From: JAZKID01 sp965247525
Lineage (GTDB): Bacteria; Pseudomonadota; Alphaproteobacteria; Rhizobiales; UBA4765
NCBI GenBank assembly: GCA_965247525.1
Contig: OZ252015.1
Coordinates: forward strand, 1,302,001 to 1,366,000
DNA: 64,000 nt
Direction of reading: 5' to 3'
The first letter of the stretch is position 1, and each line of letters begins with the position of its first letter. The notes beneath the pieces were generated by a model. That model did no database searches and was not told where the DNA came from. It was given only the letters and a program-made list of their open reading frames with translations. Of this stretch, positions 17,445-26,460 are shown piece by piece. A program made the translations under genes and the position numbers.

Positions 17445-18539
17445 ATGAACGCCCTTTCGCTCAACCGTAAAATTTCTGCAGCAAAGAAAGACAGTGTTTC
17501 GCAAAGCAAAACATTTGCGCCGTTTTTGCGCGCAGATGTTCGCGTGCCCGCGCCGCAGCTTTTGCAAGTGCTGCAAACCAAAACAACGCCAAAAGCGCAA
17601 AACAAGCGTTATGATAACAGCACGTCAAAACCACAAAAAGACATACCCTCACCTGCCATGCCAAAAGCGCCGGAAAGCGTGCTGGATAATGTGCCTGGCC
17701 TTAATGATGCCGAGAAATGGAGCAGCCTTATTGAAAACGGAAAAGAGCAGCTTGAACGCAAGCTGGCTTTTAGCTCCGTGGTAAAGTCGATCAAGGACAC
17801 AAAAAAAGGCTATGATGACGCCGAAAAAACCTACAAAAATCTTGTCGATGAAAAGTCAAAAGCGCTTGGCGCAGACACCTCATATTTTAACAAGGATGTG
17901 AGGGCGAAAGTCTTTGAAGATGTCTCGACACCATCCGACACGGTCTTGGCCGATGAGCAAAGTCCGCTCTACCAAATTGCGCAAGAGCGCAAGGATGACG
18001 AGCAGTTCAACAATGTGGGTAGTGGGATTGGAACTGCAGTTTGTGTGGCGCTGACATCACGATTGTGGAAACCTTTGACATATAAAATATTGAATGCGGG
18101 TGCTCCAAAAATATACAGGCTCGGCAAGCCGTTGATGAATGAAACGGTATGGAATGCCGGCGCGCGCTTTGCAAAATTTGTGTTGCGCAGACCCTCATCT
18201 ATTTTTAAAGGCGAATTCTTCGCGCGGCCAAATCTCTTAAGGAACGGCGTAGGTCTTGCTGCAGCGGCAACTGTAATGACAGCCACATATTTGCTTGGAA
18301 AAAATTATGGCGACACCTCGGGCAATACATATGGCGAGACGGACAAGCCATTTGTGGAAGCGCGCAACTTGTCTTACATCGATGCGCTAAAACAGGCGGC
18401 GCTCGATGTGTGGGGTGACCAGCTTAAAAAAGCAGGCAAAGAGATTTTCGATAACTCTGACGACAAAGCGCCGGAGTCTCCGAGCGACCTTAAAACAGTG
18501 CCGTCCACCGAGCCGCTGACGGACGGGTTGACGGCTTAA
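17445..18539 (+). CDS. Hypothetical protein with disordered N-terminus
   Basis: 364 residues, not recognised. Residues 1-70 are Ser/Lys/Pro/Gln-rich and probably disordered. Residues about 90-170 are charged and helical. A moderately hydrophobic central region (about 190-290) includes GVGLAAAATVMTATYLLGKN, a possible membrane-inserting helix. The tail is acidic and Pro/Ser-rich. There is no Sec or Tat signal. The pattern is compatible with a secreted effector or a surface/cytoskeletal protein, but nothing shows it. A similar style of protein is encoded at 34715-36061. Confidence 0.6.
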   Translation: MNALSLNRKISAAKKDSVSQSKTFAPFLRADVRVPAPQLLQVLQTKTTPKAQNKRYDNSTSKPQKDIPSPAMPKAPESVLDNVPGLNDAEKWSSLIENGKEQLERKLAFSSVVKSIKDTKKGYDDAEKTYKNLVDEKSKALGADTSYFNKDVRAKVFEDVSTPSDTVLADEQSPLYQIAQERKDDEQFNNVGSGIGTAVCVALTSRLWKPLTYKILNAGAPKIYRLGKPLMNETVWNAGARFAKFVLRRPSSIFKGEFFARPNLLRNGVGLAAAATVMTATYLLGKNYGDTSGNTYGETDKPFVEARNLSYIDALKQAALDVWGDQLKKAGKEIFDNSDDKAPESPSDLKTVPSTEPLTDGLTA

Positions 18540-18545
18540 AGAAAA

Positions 18546-19037
18546 TTATTGCGCGACGACGACGGGCGTGCCGACCTGCACATAGTTGTAAAGCTCTTCA
18601 ATGTCCCAGTTGTACATGCGGAAACAGCCGTAAGAGACAAAGCCGCCAACGCTTTCCGGCTTGTTGGTGCCGTGAATGGCATATTCGCCGCCGCTGAGCA
18701 GCAAAGCGCGCGAGCCCATCGGATTTTTAGGGCCCGGTTCGATCACATCGGGCAACCACGGTTCGGCGCGTTTTACCGATTCAGGGGGCGACCATGCCGG
18801 GCGCACGCGCTTTTCTTCAACAAAGCTGATGCCCTGCCATTGCTTGCCCACACGGCCAACGCCGATTTTGTAGCGCAGCGCCTTGTCATAATCGACGACA
18901 TAATACAAAGAGCGCGCTTTTGTGGAGATGACAATTGTGCCTGGCGCATAGCCCTCGAAATTAACGGTTTCACGTGCTTGCAATTTTGCAGCCGTTAAAG
19001 CCAGCACAAAAGGAACTATCAGAACCAAGCGACGCAT
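18546..19037 (-). CDS. L,D-transpeptidase (YkuD domain)
   Basis: 163 residues with a Sec signal peptide (LVLIVPFVLALTAAKLQA) and one YkuD domain. This family crosslinks peptidoglycan 3-3 or attaches proteins to it in the periplasm. The active-site stretch is HGTNKPESVGGFVSYGCFRM; the catalytic Cys and the first His are present, but the usual SHGC reads SYGC. The rest of the family pattern is intact (YVVDYDKALRYKIGVGR, GKQWQG). Convergent with the preceding gene, 6 nt away. Confidence 0.9.
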   Translation of the reverse strand: MRRLVLIVPFVLALTAAKLQARETVNFEGYAPGTIVISTKARSLYYVVDYDKALRYKIGVGRVGKQWQGISFVEEKRVRPAWSPPESVKRAEPWLPDVIEPGPKNPMGSRALLLSGGEYAIHGTNKPESVGGFVSYGCFRMYNWDIEELYNYVQVGTPVVVAQ

Positions 19038-19131
19038 TGTTAATCTTTATTAACGACGGCGCAGGCTGCGCCACGAATCAAGTGTCCATCAAACAGCAAA
19101 AGAGTTGAGAAAAATTCAAGAAAATTTCTTT

Positions 19132-19158
19132 GCGAATTCGCGACTAAATTTTAGTCGC
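19132..19158. promoter_or_regulatory. Palindromic operator-like site before GNAT gene
   Basis: GCGACTAAATTTTAGTCGC (19140-19158) is a perfect 9+1+9 palindrome. It is joined on its left to a second palindrome, GCGAATTCGC (19132-19141). Both lie 46-72 nt before the acetyltransferase start, between divergent genes. There is no T-run, so a protein-binding site is more likely than a terminator. Confidence 0.4.
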
Positions 19159-19203
19159 ACGTGATTGCCAAATCAGACCGACGCACTTCACAGTTTGCAT
19201 GAC

Positions 19204-19719
19204 ATGACAAAACTACTCACTGAAATCCGCAGCGCCACGATCAATGATGCAAGATCCATCGCGCGTGTGCATGAAGAATCCTGGCGCGCTGCCTATGCGG
19301 GCCTTATTCCCGGCGTCCATCTTGAGCGGATGATCAACCGGCGGGGGCCCTTATGGTGGGCAAAACTTGCGCAGAAAAATCGCGGCGGGCTTCTTGTGCT
19401 CGACATGGGGTCTTTTATTGCCGGCTATGTCACGCTTGGCCGTGCGCGCGGATTGGCGAGCCTGAAAGCGGGCGGCGAGGTTTTTGAAATATACATCAAG
19501 CCCGAATGCCAGGGGCTTGGTCTTGGCACAAAATTGCTGCGCGCTGGCCTGCACAGGCTGGGGGACGCAGGCAAATATCCGGCGCTGGCCTGGTCGCTGG
19601 CCGACAATGAGGCCGCGCTGTCGTTCTACAAACGCCGCGGCGGTAAGCTTTTTGTGCAGGGCGAAGAAAAATTCGGCGAATTGAGCTTGCCGAAACTGGG
19701 TTTTCTCTTTCAAAACTAA
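19204..19719 (+). CDS. GNAT-family N-acetyltransferase
   Basis: 171 residues from ATG 19204 (a TTG at 19165 is a weaker start). The acetyl-CoA binding motif A is clear: VFEIYIKPECQGLGLGTKLL, with Q-G-L-G-L-G. Motif B follows (LADNEAALSFYKRRGGK). N-terminal residues VHEESWRAAYAGLIP are typical of this GNAT subgroup. The substrate is unknown. It ends 3 nt before folP, so it is probably co-transcribed with folP-folK. Confidence 0.88.
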   Translation: MTKLLTEIRSATINDARSIARVHEESWRAAYAGLIPGVHLERMINRRGPLWWAKLAQKNRGGLLVLDMGSFIAGYVTLGRARGLASLKAGGEVFEIYIKPECQGLGLGTKLLRAGLHRLGDAGKYPALAWSLADNEAALSFYKRRGGKLFVQGEEKFGELSLPKLGFLFQN

Positions 19720-19722
19720 AGC

Positions 19723-20556
19723 ATGACTGCTTTTCATGACGCCCTTCGCCAAGGCTCGGGTGGTGCGACGTCCCCCCGCGTTCAACTGATGGGAATTCTC
19801 AACGTCACACCGGATTCATTTTCCGATGGCGGCGCATTTTTAAATGCGCAATACGCTTTAAGCCATGCCGCAGACATGGTGCGTGGCGGCGCCGACATTA
19901 TTGATATCGGCGCTGAATCGTCGCGCCCCGGCTTTACCCCCATAAGCGCCGAAGAGGAGATGGTGCGGCTTGCCCCCGTTATTAAACCTGTGGCCGCTCT
20001 CGGGCGCGCGGTGTCCATCGACACGACGAAAGCAAAGGTCGCCGCTTACGCGCTAGATCAGGGTGCATCGCTTCTCAACGACATCTGGGGTCTTCAGGGC
20101 GACCCAGAAATGGCGCAGCTGGCGGCGGCGCAGAATGTAAAAATTGTTGTCATGCACAACAGGCACAGCATTGACGAGCGCATTGATATTGTCGCTGACA
20201 TCAATGCGTTTTTTAAAACAAGTTTTGAGATTGCACAGGCTGCCGGCCTGGCGCATGAAAATATTATTCTTGATCCCGGTATCGGCTTTGGCAAAAGCTT
20301 TGAGCAAAATCTGATTGTGCTCAATCGCATTTCAGATTTTTTACATTTTAAAGCGCCGCTGCTTGTCGGTGCATCGCGCAAATCCTTTATCGGAAAAATT
20401 GATGGCAGCAGTGTCGATGGCAGGCTGGCCGGCACGCTGGCGGCGCATCTTCATGCCGTATCTGCGGGTGCGTCTTTGCTGCGTGTGCATGATATTGCTG
20501 ACATGCGTCAGGCCTTGCAGGTCAGTACGGCCATATCGGATGCAGGCCAACATTGA
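19723..20556 (+). CDS. folP: Dihydropteroate synthase
   Basis: Joins p-aminobenzoate and hydroxymethyldihydropterin diphosphate in folate synthesis; the sulfonamide target. Motifs: MGILNVTPDSFSDGG, DIGAESSRPG, ILDPGIGFGKSFEQN and GASRKSFIG, all intact over 277 residues. Its stop overlaps the TTG start of folK. Placement with folK and folD makes a folate block, although folB is not adjacent. Confidence 0.95.
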   Translation: MTAFHDALRQGSGGATSPRVQLMGILNVTPDSFSDGGAFLNAQYALSHAADMVRGGADIIDIGAESSRPGFTPISAEEEMVRLAPVIKPVAALGRAVSIDTTKAKVAAYALDQGASLLNDIWGLQGDPEMAQLAAAQNVKIVVMHNRHSIDERIDIVADINAFFKTSFEIAQAAGLAHENIILDPGIGFGKSFEQNLIVLNRISDFLHFKAPLLVGASRKSFIGKIDGSSVDGRLAGTLAAHLHAVSAGASLLRVHDIADMRQALQVSTAISDAGQH

Positions 20557-21053
20557 GCAAGGTGACCGCCTATCTGGCGCTCGGCGGCAATGAGGGCGAT
20601 GTGGTGGCCTCATTCACCCTTGCGGTAAAAGCGCTCAACGCAGTGGAGGGCACAGCCGTCATAAATGCGTCTTCGCTCTATGTCACGCCGCCTTGGGGGC
20701 TGACATCGCAGGCCGATTTTCACAATGCCTGTCTGTGTCTCAACACGGATTTGCCGCCAGAGGTCTTGCTGCACACATGTCTGGAGCTTGAAAAAAATGC
20801 AGGGCGCGACCGCGCACGCTCATTGCGCTGGGGGCCACGCCCGCTGGATCTCGACATTCTTGTCTATGGCGATGTGCAGATGAAGACGGACACGCTGACA
20901 CTGCCGCATCCGCATATTCTGGCGCGGCCTTTTGTGCTGCTGCCACTCGCCGAAATTGCGCCCACTTTGAAAATCCACGGGCAGTCCATTGCTGATGCCG
21001 CGCGTGACTGCGATGCCACTGGAATTGTAAAACTTTCGACAGCCTGGTTTTAA
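20553..21053 (+). CDS. folK: 2-amino-4-hydroxy-6-hydroxymethyldihydropteridine diphosphokinase
   Basis: Pyrophosphorylates 6-hydroxymethyl-dihydropterin just before the FolP step. HPPK features: YLALGGNEGD at the N-terminus, FHNACL, and the signature RPLDLDILVYGD. The start is TTG at 20553 inside a TTGA overlap with the folP stop, consistent with translational coupling. It ends overlapping the convergent folD by 4 nt. Confidence 0.93.
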   Translation: MSKVTAYLALGGNEGDVVASFTLAVKALNAVEGTAVINASSLYVTPPWGLTSQADFHNACLCLNTDLPPEVLLHTCLELEKNAGRDRARSLRWGPRPLDLDILVYGDVQMKTDTLTLPHPHILARPFVLLPLAEIAPTLKIHGQSIADAARDCDATGIVKLSTAWF

Positions 21054-21931
21054 AAAACCGGCGCTTTAAAGCCTGCGCGCCGCGCTGCAGCGGTGAGCGT
21101 GTTTGCCAACAGGCAGGCGACCGTCATCGGCCCGACCCCGCCGGGCACTGGCGTGATCGCGCCCGCGCGCACTATGGCGGCGGCAAAATCGACATCGCCG
21201 CACAGGCAGGCTTTGCCATCGCGCAGGACGCGGTTGATGCCGACATCAATGACGCTCGCGCCCTGCTTGATCCAGTTGCCTTGCACGAAATTCGGACGGC
21301 CAATGGCAGCAATCAGAATATCGGCGCTGCGTGCCAGCGTGTCGAGATCGCGCGTTTTGGAATGGGCAATGGTCACGGTCGCGTTTTCGGCCAGCAGCAA
21401 TTGGGTAATTGGTTTGCCGACAAGATTGGAGCGGCCGATGACGAGTGCGTTCATCCCATCGAGTTTTTCATGCACGGTTTTCAGGAGCATCATACTGCCA
21501 AGCGGCGTGCAGGGCACAAGCCCCGGAAGCCCCGACGAGAGCCGCCCTGCGTTTTCAGGGTGAAGGCCATCAACATCCTTGTCGGGGCGGATGTTCAGCA
21601 GCACTGCCGCTGAATCGAGATGGCGCGGCAAAGGCAGCTGCACCAGAATGCCGTCAACCGTTTCATCGTCATTGAGGTGTTGCAGCAAAGCGTGCAGTTC
21701 GGACTGGCTGATATCCGCCGGCAATTGATGGTGAAACGACACCATGCCGGCCTCAATCGTCTGTTTCAGCTTTGAGCCGACATAGACCTGGCTTGCAGGG
21801 TCTTCGCCGACAAGCACCACCGCAAGACCGGCTTTGCGCGATTTTTGCTGCTCAAATTGCGCGGCAGCTGTCTGAACATCGCGGCGAAGATCTGCCGCAC
21901 AGGCTTTTCCGTCGATAATCTGACCGTTCAC
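21050..21931 (-). CDS. folD: Methylenetetrahydrofolate dehydrogenase / methenyl-THF cyclohydrolase
   Basis: Bifunctional one-carbon enzyme linking methylene-, methenyl- and 10-formyl-THF. 293 residues with the catalytic lysine region (YVGSKLKQ), DGILVQLPLP, the NADP-site GRSNLVGKP and PGGVGPMTVACLL. It lies 10 nt downstream of yggT on the same strand, probably one transcript. Confidence 0.95.
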   Translation of the reverse strand: MNGQIIDGKACAADLRRDVQTAAAQFEQQKSRKAGLAVVLVGEDPASQVYVGSKLKQTIEAGMVSFHHQLPADISQSELHALLQHLNDDETVDGILVQLPLPRHLDSAAVLLNIRPDKDVDGLHPENAGRLSSGLPGLVPCTPLGSMMLLKTVHEKLDGMNALVIGRSNLVGKPITQLLLAENATVTIAHSKTRDLDTLARSADILIAAIGRPNFVQGNWIKQGASVIDVGINRVLRDGKACLCGDVDFAAAIVRAGAITPVPGGVGPMTVACLLANTLTAAARRAGFKAPVF

Positions 21932-21941
21932 GGCGTCCGGC

Positions 21942-22235
21942 TCAAGGCATGACCGGCATGCCGTAAAGCTCGCGCACCAGATCGCGCAGGAACATCAGCA
22001 GCAGAATGAGGATGACAGGCGAAATGTCGACGCCGCCAAGGTTCGGGACAATGGCGCGAATGGGGCGCAGCAGAGGTTCAGTGATCCGCCCCAACGTATC
22101 GAGGGCGGACAGGACAAAACGGTTGTTTGTATTGATGATGTTGAAAGCGGTCAGCCAACTCATCACGGCCCAGATGATAATAACCCAGGTCAAAAGATCG
22201 ATAATCGTGACGATGAGATTGAGAAGTGAGAACAT
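21942..22235 (-). CDS. YggT family membrane protein
   Basis: 97 residues with two hydrophobic segments (LIVTIIDLLTWVIIIWAVMS and SPVILILLLMFL) around the conserved loop ITEPLLRPIR. YggT proteins are small inner-membrane proteins linked to osmotic shock or cell division in other bacteria; the mechanism is not established. First gene of the yggT-folD pair. Confidence 0.9.
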   Translation of the reverse strand: MFSLLNLIVTIIDLLTWVIIIWAVMSWLTAFNIINTNNRFVLSALDTLGRITEPLLRPIRAIVPNLGGVDISPVILILLLMFLRDLVRELYGMPVMP

Positions 22236-22305
22236 GGCGGCCTCTTTAAAAGTGTTTTTTCATTTATAACAGTGGCGGCCATGTCGGCAATGGCCTCGCA
22301 CGGGC

Positions 22306-23961
22306 TTAACCGGTTTTTGCAACATCCCAGAGCACCGGCTGCACGCGGGCATTGAGACCAATACTCTCAAAGAAACGAAGCCACTGATATTGATGGGGTT
22401 GCAGCTGGTCATTGGGCGATTTCACCTCGACAAAGCAATAAGCGTCATCGCGCCATAAAAACAGGTCGGGAAAACCAGTGGTGCGGTGCTTCAAGTCTTT
22501 GGCCATATGCGCCAGTATTTGCGCGTGTAGGGCAAGCGGCACTTTGTCGATCAGCACCTGAACAAGCGTCAGCAACGCGGCATGCCAGCCAACAAACGGA
22601 TTGTGAATGCCGTGTTTGCGATGATGGAAGCTTGTCACCAGATCAAGAACCGCCTGTTTGTCGTCAAAAAGTGCAAGGCGCTGGCTGAACAGCGTTTTGC
22701 GCGTGTTGTAAAACTGCGGCGTGGTGAGGTCACTAGGCGCGAATTGCAACGGATGGTGAAAATGTGCAAGCGAAGGGTCGTAGATGATGTCCCAGAATGA
22801 AAGGCCGAACATGGCGTTCCAGAGCATGTTTTCGCTGTGTACGCCCTGCCAGCCCAGTGCCTGATAATAGTCAAGAACGCAGGTTTCTACATGCCCGTCG
22901 CTCCGCGCAATGATGAGGGGCGCCGCGTCTTTCAGCAGGCGGCGCGCGGCTGAACTGCGTTCCTTTCCGCTCAGGCGATTGTAAAATTGCTGGAGCGCAT
23001 AGGCCTCCGCATCGTTGGCGGGCGCCTCAAGGCATGACAGGCAAAAGGCCAGTGCCTCCTGCTTGCGGTTCAGTTTGGCAAGAAGACGTGCGCGCCGCTC
23101 GCGCGCAGGCGGGGCAGGGCTTTGCGAGTAGATATAAAGCGCAAATTCAAACTCGCCGCGGCGTTCCAGCCATGCCCCGAGGCGCTTTACAATTCCATCA
23201 AAGAGACTAACGGCTTTGTGTCCAAGCGCGCCACGGGCGGGTTTGACATCTTCCCACCATGCCATCATCTCTGGCGCGGCATATGTGTCACGCTTCTGGC
23301 GAAAGGCCTGCAGCTGTGTGGACAACACATAGCAGGAGAGAGCGTCTTCGCGATTTATGAACGCTGCGGTCAGGTGGACAGTGGAAATGTCTTCATTGAC
23401 GATATGGCCAAGCTCGCGCACGACAAAGCCAGACAGATTTTCAACGTGCTCGCCAAAAAACAGAAAGCGCAGAAAAGCCAGTGTTTCTGTTTCAATGCCA
23501 ATCAGCGGCATGGTGTCGAGAAGCACACGCAGGGCGGCAAGTGTTTGTGCGCTGTCTTCGATAAAGCCAAGAATATCGGCGCGGCGGGACAGGTTTTTTG
23601 GCAGGCTGTCGCCAAGGCAGGTTTCAAGACAGGTTTTGAGCTCAACATATGTGAAACAGGCGAAAATCTGCGCAGGCGTGCTGTTATCGCCGCAGCGGGT
23701 TGCAAGCCCTGTCTCCATCAATTCATCGAGCGCCGCTTTTAAATCAGCAATCTCATCATAACAAATTTTATCAATGCGAAACAGCGGGCCTTTGCGGTGC
23801 GCAAGCCGCACGTAAAGGCAGAGCGCACTGTGCGAAAGTGCGCGCAGGCAGGCGATAAAAGAAAGCTCCTTTTCACATAGCAGAAAAGGCGAGCGCTGCT
23901 CGAGGCTGTCGATCACCTGCCATAAATGACTAATGTAATAGGGTTGTGTCTGTTCGGGCAT
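22306..23961 (-). CDS. VRR-NUC domain nuclease, bacterial FAN1-like
   Basis: 551 residues. The C-terminal VRR-NUC domain (PD-(D/E)XK superfamily) is intact: TTGFPDLFLW supplies the acidic residue, CFVEVKSPNDQL supplies ExK, and HQYQW follows. The helical remainder and overall length match bacterial FAN1, a structure-specific nuclease that can unhook DNA crosslinks. The N-terminus begins LWQVIDSLEQRSPFLL, as expected of a winged-helix DNA-binding region. It lies 18 nt downstream of a histidine kinase gene on the same strand. Confidence 0.88.
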   Translation of the reverse strand: MPEQTQPYYISHLWQVIDSLEQRSPFLLCEKELSFIACLRALSHSALCLYVRLAHRKGPLFRIDKICYDEIADLKAALDELMETGLATRCGDNSTPAQIFACFTYVELKTCLETCLGDSLPKNLSRRADILGFIEDSAQTLAALRVLLDTMPLIGIETETLAFLRFLFFGEHVENLSGFVVRELGHIVNEDISTVHLTAAFINREDALSCYVLSTQLQAFRQKRDTYAAPEMMAWWEDVKPARGALGHKAVSLFDGIVKRLGAWLERRGEFEFALYIYSQSPAPPARERRARLLAKLNRKQEALAFCLSCLEAPANDAEAYALQQFYNRLSGKERSSAARRLLKDAAPLIIARSDGHVETCVLDYYQALGWQGVHSENMLWNAMFGLSFWDIIYDPSLAHFHHPLQFAPSDLTTPQFYNTRKTLFSQRLALFDDKQAVLDLVTSFHHRKHGIHNPFVGWHAALLTLVQVLIDKVPLALHAQILAHMAKDLKHRTTGFPDLFLWRDDAYCFVEVKSPNDQLQPHQYQWLRFFESIGLNARVQPVLWDVAKTG

Positions 23962-23979
23962 TGGTGTGAAAGGCCAGCC

Positions 23980-25527
23980 TCAGGCCGCGTTGTTTTGCAG
24001 GCCCAAATAAGGCGCTTTGAAATGCAGCGTGACGCCGGAGGGCAAAAAGTCCAGTCTGGCCTCGCCGCCAAAGCTGACCGCCAATGTGCGCTCGATCATG
24101 CGCGAGCCAAACCCGCGGCGTGAGGGGGCGCGTACTTCCGGTCCGTCTTTTTCGGCCCATGTCAGATGAAACATGTCGTCCTTTTTTTCCCAGGAAATGG
24201 TCACCCCGCCCCTGTCGTTTGAGAGGGCCCCATATTTCATGGCATTCGTCGCCATTTCATGAAGGATCAGCGAGAACAGCACGGCCGACTTGGAGCTGAG
24301 CGGCAGATCATCGCCGGAAATATGGATACGCTCTCCTTCACTGCCAAATAGTTTGCTGACATCGCCAATGACGCCGTGCAGCGGTGCGCCTGTGTGGTTG
24401 TAGAGATTTAAAAGATCGTGCGAGGCCGCAAGCGCGCCAATGCGCTGCTCGAGCACGGTCTGTGCCTGTTCCAGCGTTTGCGCCGTGCGCAGGGTCTGTC
24501 CGGCGATGCTCATGACAACGGCCAATGTGTTTTTCATCCTGTGCTTGAGCTCATGGATGAGGAGCTGTTTCTCGGCATCGGCCTTTACGCGCTCTAACGC
24601 CGCGTGAATGCGGTCCGCCACATTTTTGAGAAAATCAATTTTATCAAGCGACCAGTTATGGGGCTTATCGTCATGGAGAAACAAAAGAGCGACAAGCTTT
24701 CCGTTCTCGCGCAAAGGCACGTTCAACAAAGCCTTCACGGCGATTTTGTCAAAGCTGTCCAACTTTGTTTTCGTGCGCGGATCTTGTGTAATGTCAGCAA
24801 TGTGAATCGTGACGCCTTTTTTCATGTCTTGATAAAAAGAGCCATATTCGCGCATGTCATGGCGCCTTGAGATTGTGCCGACGCCTTCATCGCGCCGCCA
24901 GTCTTGGTGCACATCGACATAAGTCTCACTTGCATCAAAAGCGGCATAACCTGCGCGCGACACTCCAAAAAGCCGCCCGACAATCTCCATGGCGCAATAG
25001 GCAATATCGGTTGCCTCGGTCATGTCGCGCAAACGGTCGCCGATTTCCAGCAAGGCCGTTTGTCTTTGCTCCGCCTGTTTGCTTTCGGTGACATCAATTG
25101 TTACGCCGGGGAAACGGATGGCCTGCCCGTCCTCAAACTCAACAGCACCGCGCGCCAGAACATGCCGCGTTGATCCATCAGGCTGAACCACGCGATACAC
25201 ATGATCGAACGGCGTGCCGTCTTTCAGTGCCGCATCAATTGCCTTTTCGGTTCCGCCAAGATCGTCAGGATGAATGCCATTTAAAAAAGACGAAATGGCA
25301 ACGCCTTCTGCGGCCGCAACCGGATCGACGCCGTAAAGCGTTGCAAAGCGCTCATTGGTATAGACCCTGTCGTTAAGAATGTCCCAGTCCCAGGTTCCAA
25401 CCATGCCTGTCAGGTCCAAAGCGATACGCAAGCGCTCCTTGCTGCGCGCAAGTTCAGCGCTGATTTTGCGCACATCCTCGGCAAGAGGCGGCGGCAAATC
25501 GTCTGTGGCTGTTGTTGGGGTGATCAT
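23980..25527 (-). CDS. HWE-family sensor histidine kinase (PAS-GAF)
   Basis: 515 residues, no membrane segment. A PAS domain (about 35-150; TWDWDILNDRVYTNERFATL) and a GAF domain (about 160-310) precede an HWE kinase core. The phosphoacceptor is in LIHELKHRMKNTLAVV; the ATPase part has HEMATNAMKYGALS and the WAEKDGP segment that names the family. Such kinases in alphaproteobacteria often feed the general stress response or single-domain regulators. No response regulator is adjacent; the next gene is the FAN1-like nuclease. Confidence 0.92.
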   Translation of the reverse strand: MITPTTATDDLPPPLAEDVRKISAELARSKERLRIALDLTGMVGTWDWDILNDRVYTNERFATLYGVDPVAAAEGVAISSFLNGIHPDDLGGTEKAIDAALKDGTPFDHVYRVVQPDGSTRHVLARGAVEFEDGQAIRFPGVTIDVTESKQAEQRQTALLEIGDRLRDMTEATDIAYCAMEIVGRLFGVSRAGYAAFDASETYVDVHQDWRRDEGVGTISRRHDMREYGSFYQDMKKGVTIHIADITQDPRTKTKLDSFDKIAVKALLNVPLRENGKLVALLFLHDDKPHNWSLDKIDFLKNVADRIHAALERVKADAEKQLLIHELKHRMKNTLAVVMSIAGQTLRTAQTLEQAQTVLEQRIGALAASHDLLNLYNHTGAPLHGVIGDVSKLFGSEGERIHISGDDLPLSSKSAVLFSLILHEMATNAMKYGALSNDRGGVTISWEKKDDMFHLTWAEKDGPEVRAPSRRGFGSRMIERTLAVSFGGEARLDFLPSGVTLHFKAPYLGLQNNAA

Positions 25528-25602
25528 AGCGGGCTAGTCTTCCGTAACGATTCACCAATTCTACTATGCCCGTCACATAAAGCCAATACGAAAGGGCACG
25601 CC

Positions 25603-26292
25603 ATGCCTCACAGACGCGATATTTTGAAGCTTTCGGGCGCCGCACTTCTGCTTGCCGCGTCAGGCCCGCTGCGTGCGGCGCAACCCGCAACTACGCTGGA
25701 GCCGCCAAAACTGCCATTTGCCGAAAACGCGCTCGAGCCGGTGATTTCGGCGCGCACGGTCGGGCTTCATTACGGCAAGCATCACAAGGGCTATTTTGAA
25801 AAGTTGAACAAGCTGATTGCGGGCAAGCCTTATCAGGGCATGATTTTAGAAAAAATCGTGGTGACGGCACATGAGAAAAAAGACGAAGACATTTTCAACA
25901 ATGCGGCGCAGGCCTACAATCACAACATCTATTGGGCGCAGTTCGAAGGCGGAACGACTGCCCCAACAGAGGCCTTTTTAACGCTGATCAAGCGCGATTT
26001 TCAAAGCCTCGATGGTTTGAAAGACAAAATCGTTGCGGCGTCTGAAAAGGTTTTTGGCACGGGCTGGGTGTGGCTGACACGCATTGACGGCAAGCTGGCC
26101 GTTGTCGCCTATCAGGACGCCGGAAACCCTCTCCCCGATGGCGGAAAGCCGCTTCTGGGTATCGATGTCTGGGAGCATGCCTATTATCTCGACTATGAGA
26201 ACCGGCGCACCGAACATGTCAAAGCCGTGCTCGACAAGCTGGTCAACTGGGCGTTTGTTTCAAAACAATGGGCGCTGCAGGAGGAGGGGTGA
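25603..26292 (+). CDS. Tat-exported Fe/Mn superoxide dismutase
   Basis: 229 residues. The N-terminus PHRRDILKLSGAALLLAASG is a twin-arginine signal (RRDILK), so the enzyme should fold in the cytoplasm and act in the periplasm. Metal ligands of Fe/Mn SOD are present: His in LHYGKHHKGY, His in AYNHNIYW, and Asp/His in GIDVWEHAYYLDY. It removes superoxide outside the inner membrane. Stand-alone gene, followed by an intergenic hairpin and repeats. Confidence 0.92.
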   Translation: MPHRRDILKLSGAALLLAASGPLRAAQPATTLEPPKLPFAENALEPVISARTVGLHYGKHHKGYFEKLNKLIAGKPYQGMILEKIVVTAHEKKDEDIFNNAAQAYNHNIYWAQFEGGTTAPTEAFLTLIKRDFQSLDGLKDKIVAASEKVFGTGWVWLTRIDGKLAVVAYQDAGNPLPDGGKPLLGIDVWEHAYYLDYENRRTEHVKAVLDKLVNWAFVSKQWALQEEG

Positions 26293-26305
26293 GCCACGTC
26301 TTTTG

Positions 26306-26330
26306 CAAATTGATCCTTTGGATCAATTTG
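26306..26330 (+). repeat. Post-stop palindromic hairpin element, copy 1
   Basis: Perfect 11-bp stem with arms 26306-26316 and 26320-26330 (core AATTGATCC/GGATCAATT) and a TTT loop, starting 14 nt after the SOD stop codon. Related hairpins follow paaB (46643-46665) and paaE (49190-49214). Confidence 0.75.
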
Positions 26331-26344
26331 AGGGGCCAACCACG

Positions 26345-26460
26345 GAAGCGCCCGAGCGATCCGCCCGAAGGCGCAGCCGAATGGCGCCTTCAAATCGAAT
26401 GGCGCAATCGTGCCTGAGCATTTGCGAATGGCCGCCTCAATAAAAACGAATGGCATGTTC
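26345..26460 (+). repeat. Degenerate 33-bp repeat array before acpXL
   Basis: Several degraded units of the family, marked by CGCCCGAGCGATC, GCCGAATGGCGC, CGAATGGCGCAATCG, TTGCGAATGGC and CGAATGGC. They fill most of the 269-bp gap between the SOD and acpXL genes. About 100 bp remain for the acpXL promoter. Confidence 0.6.
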
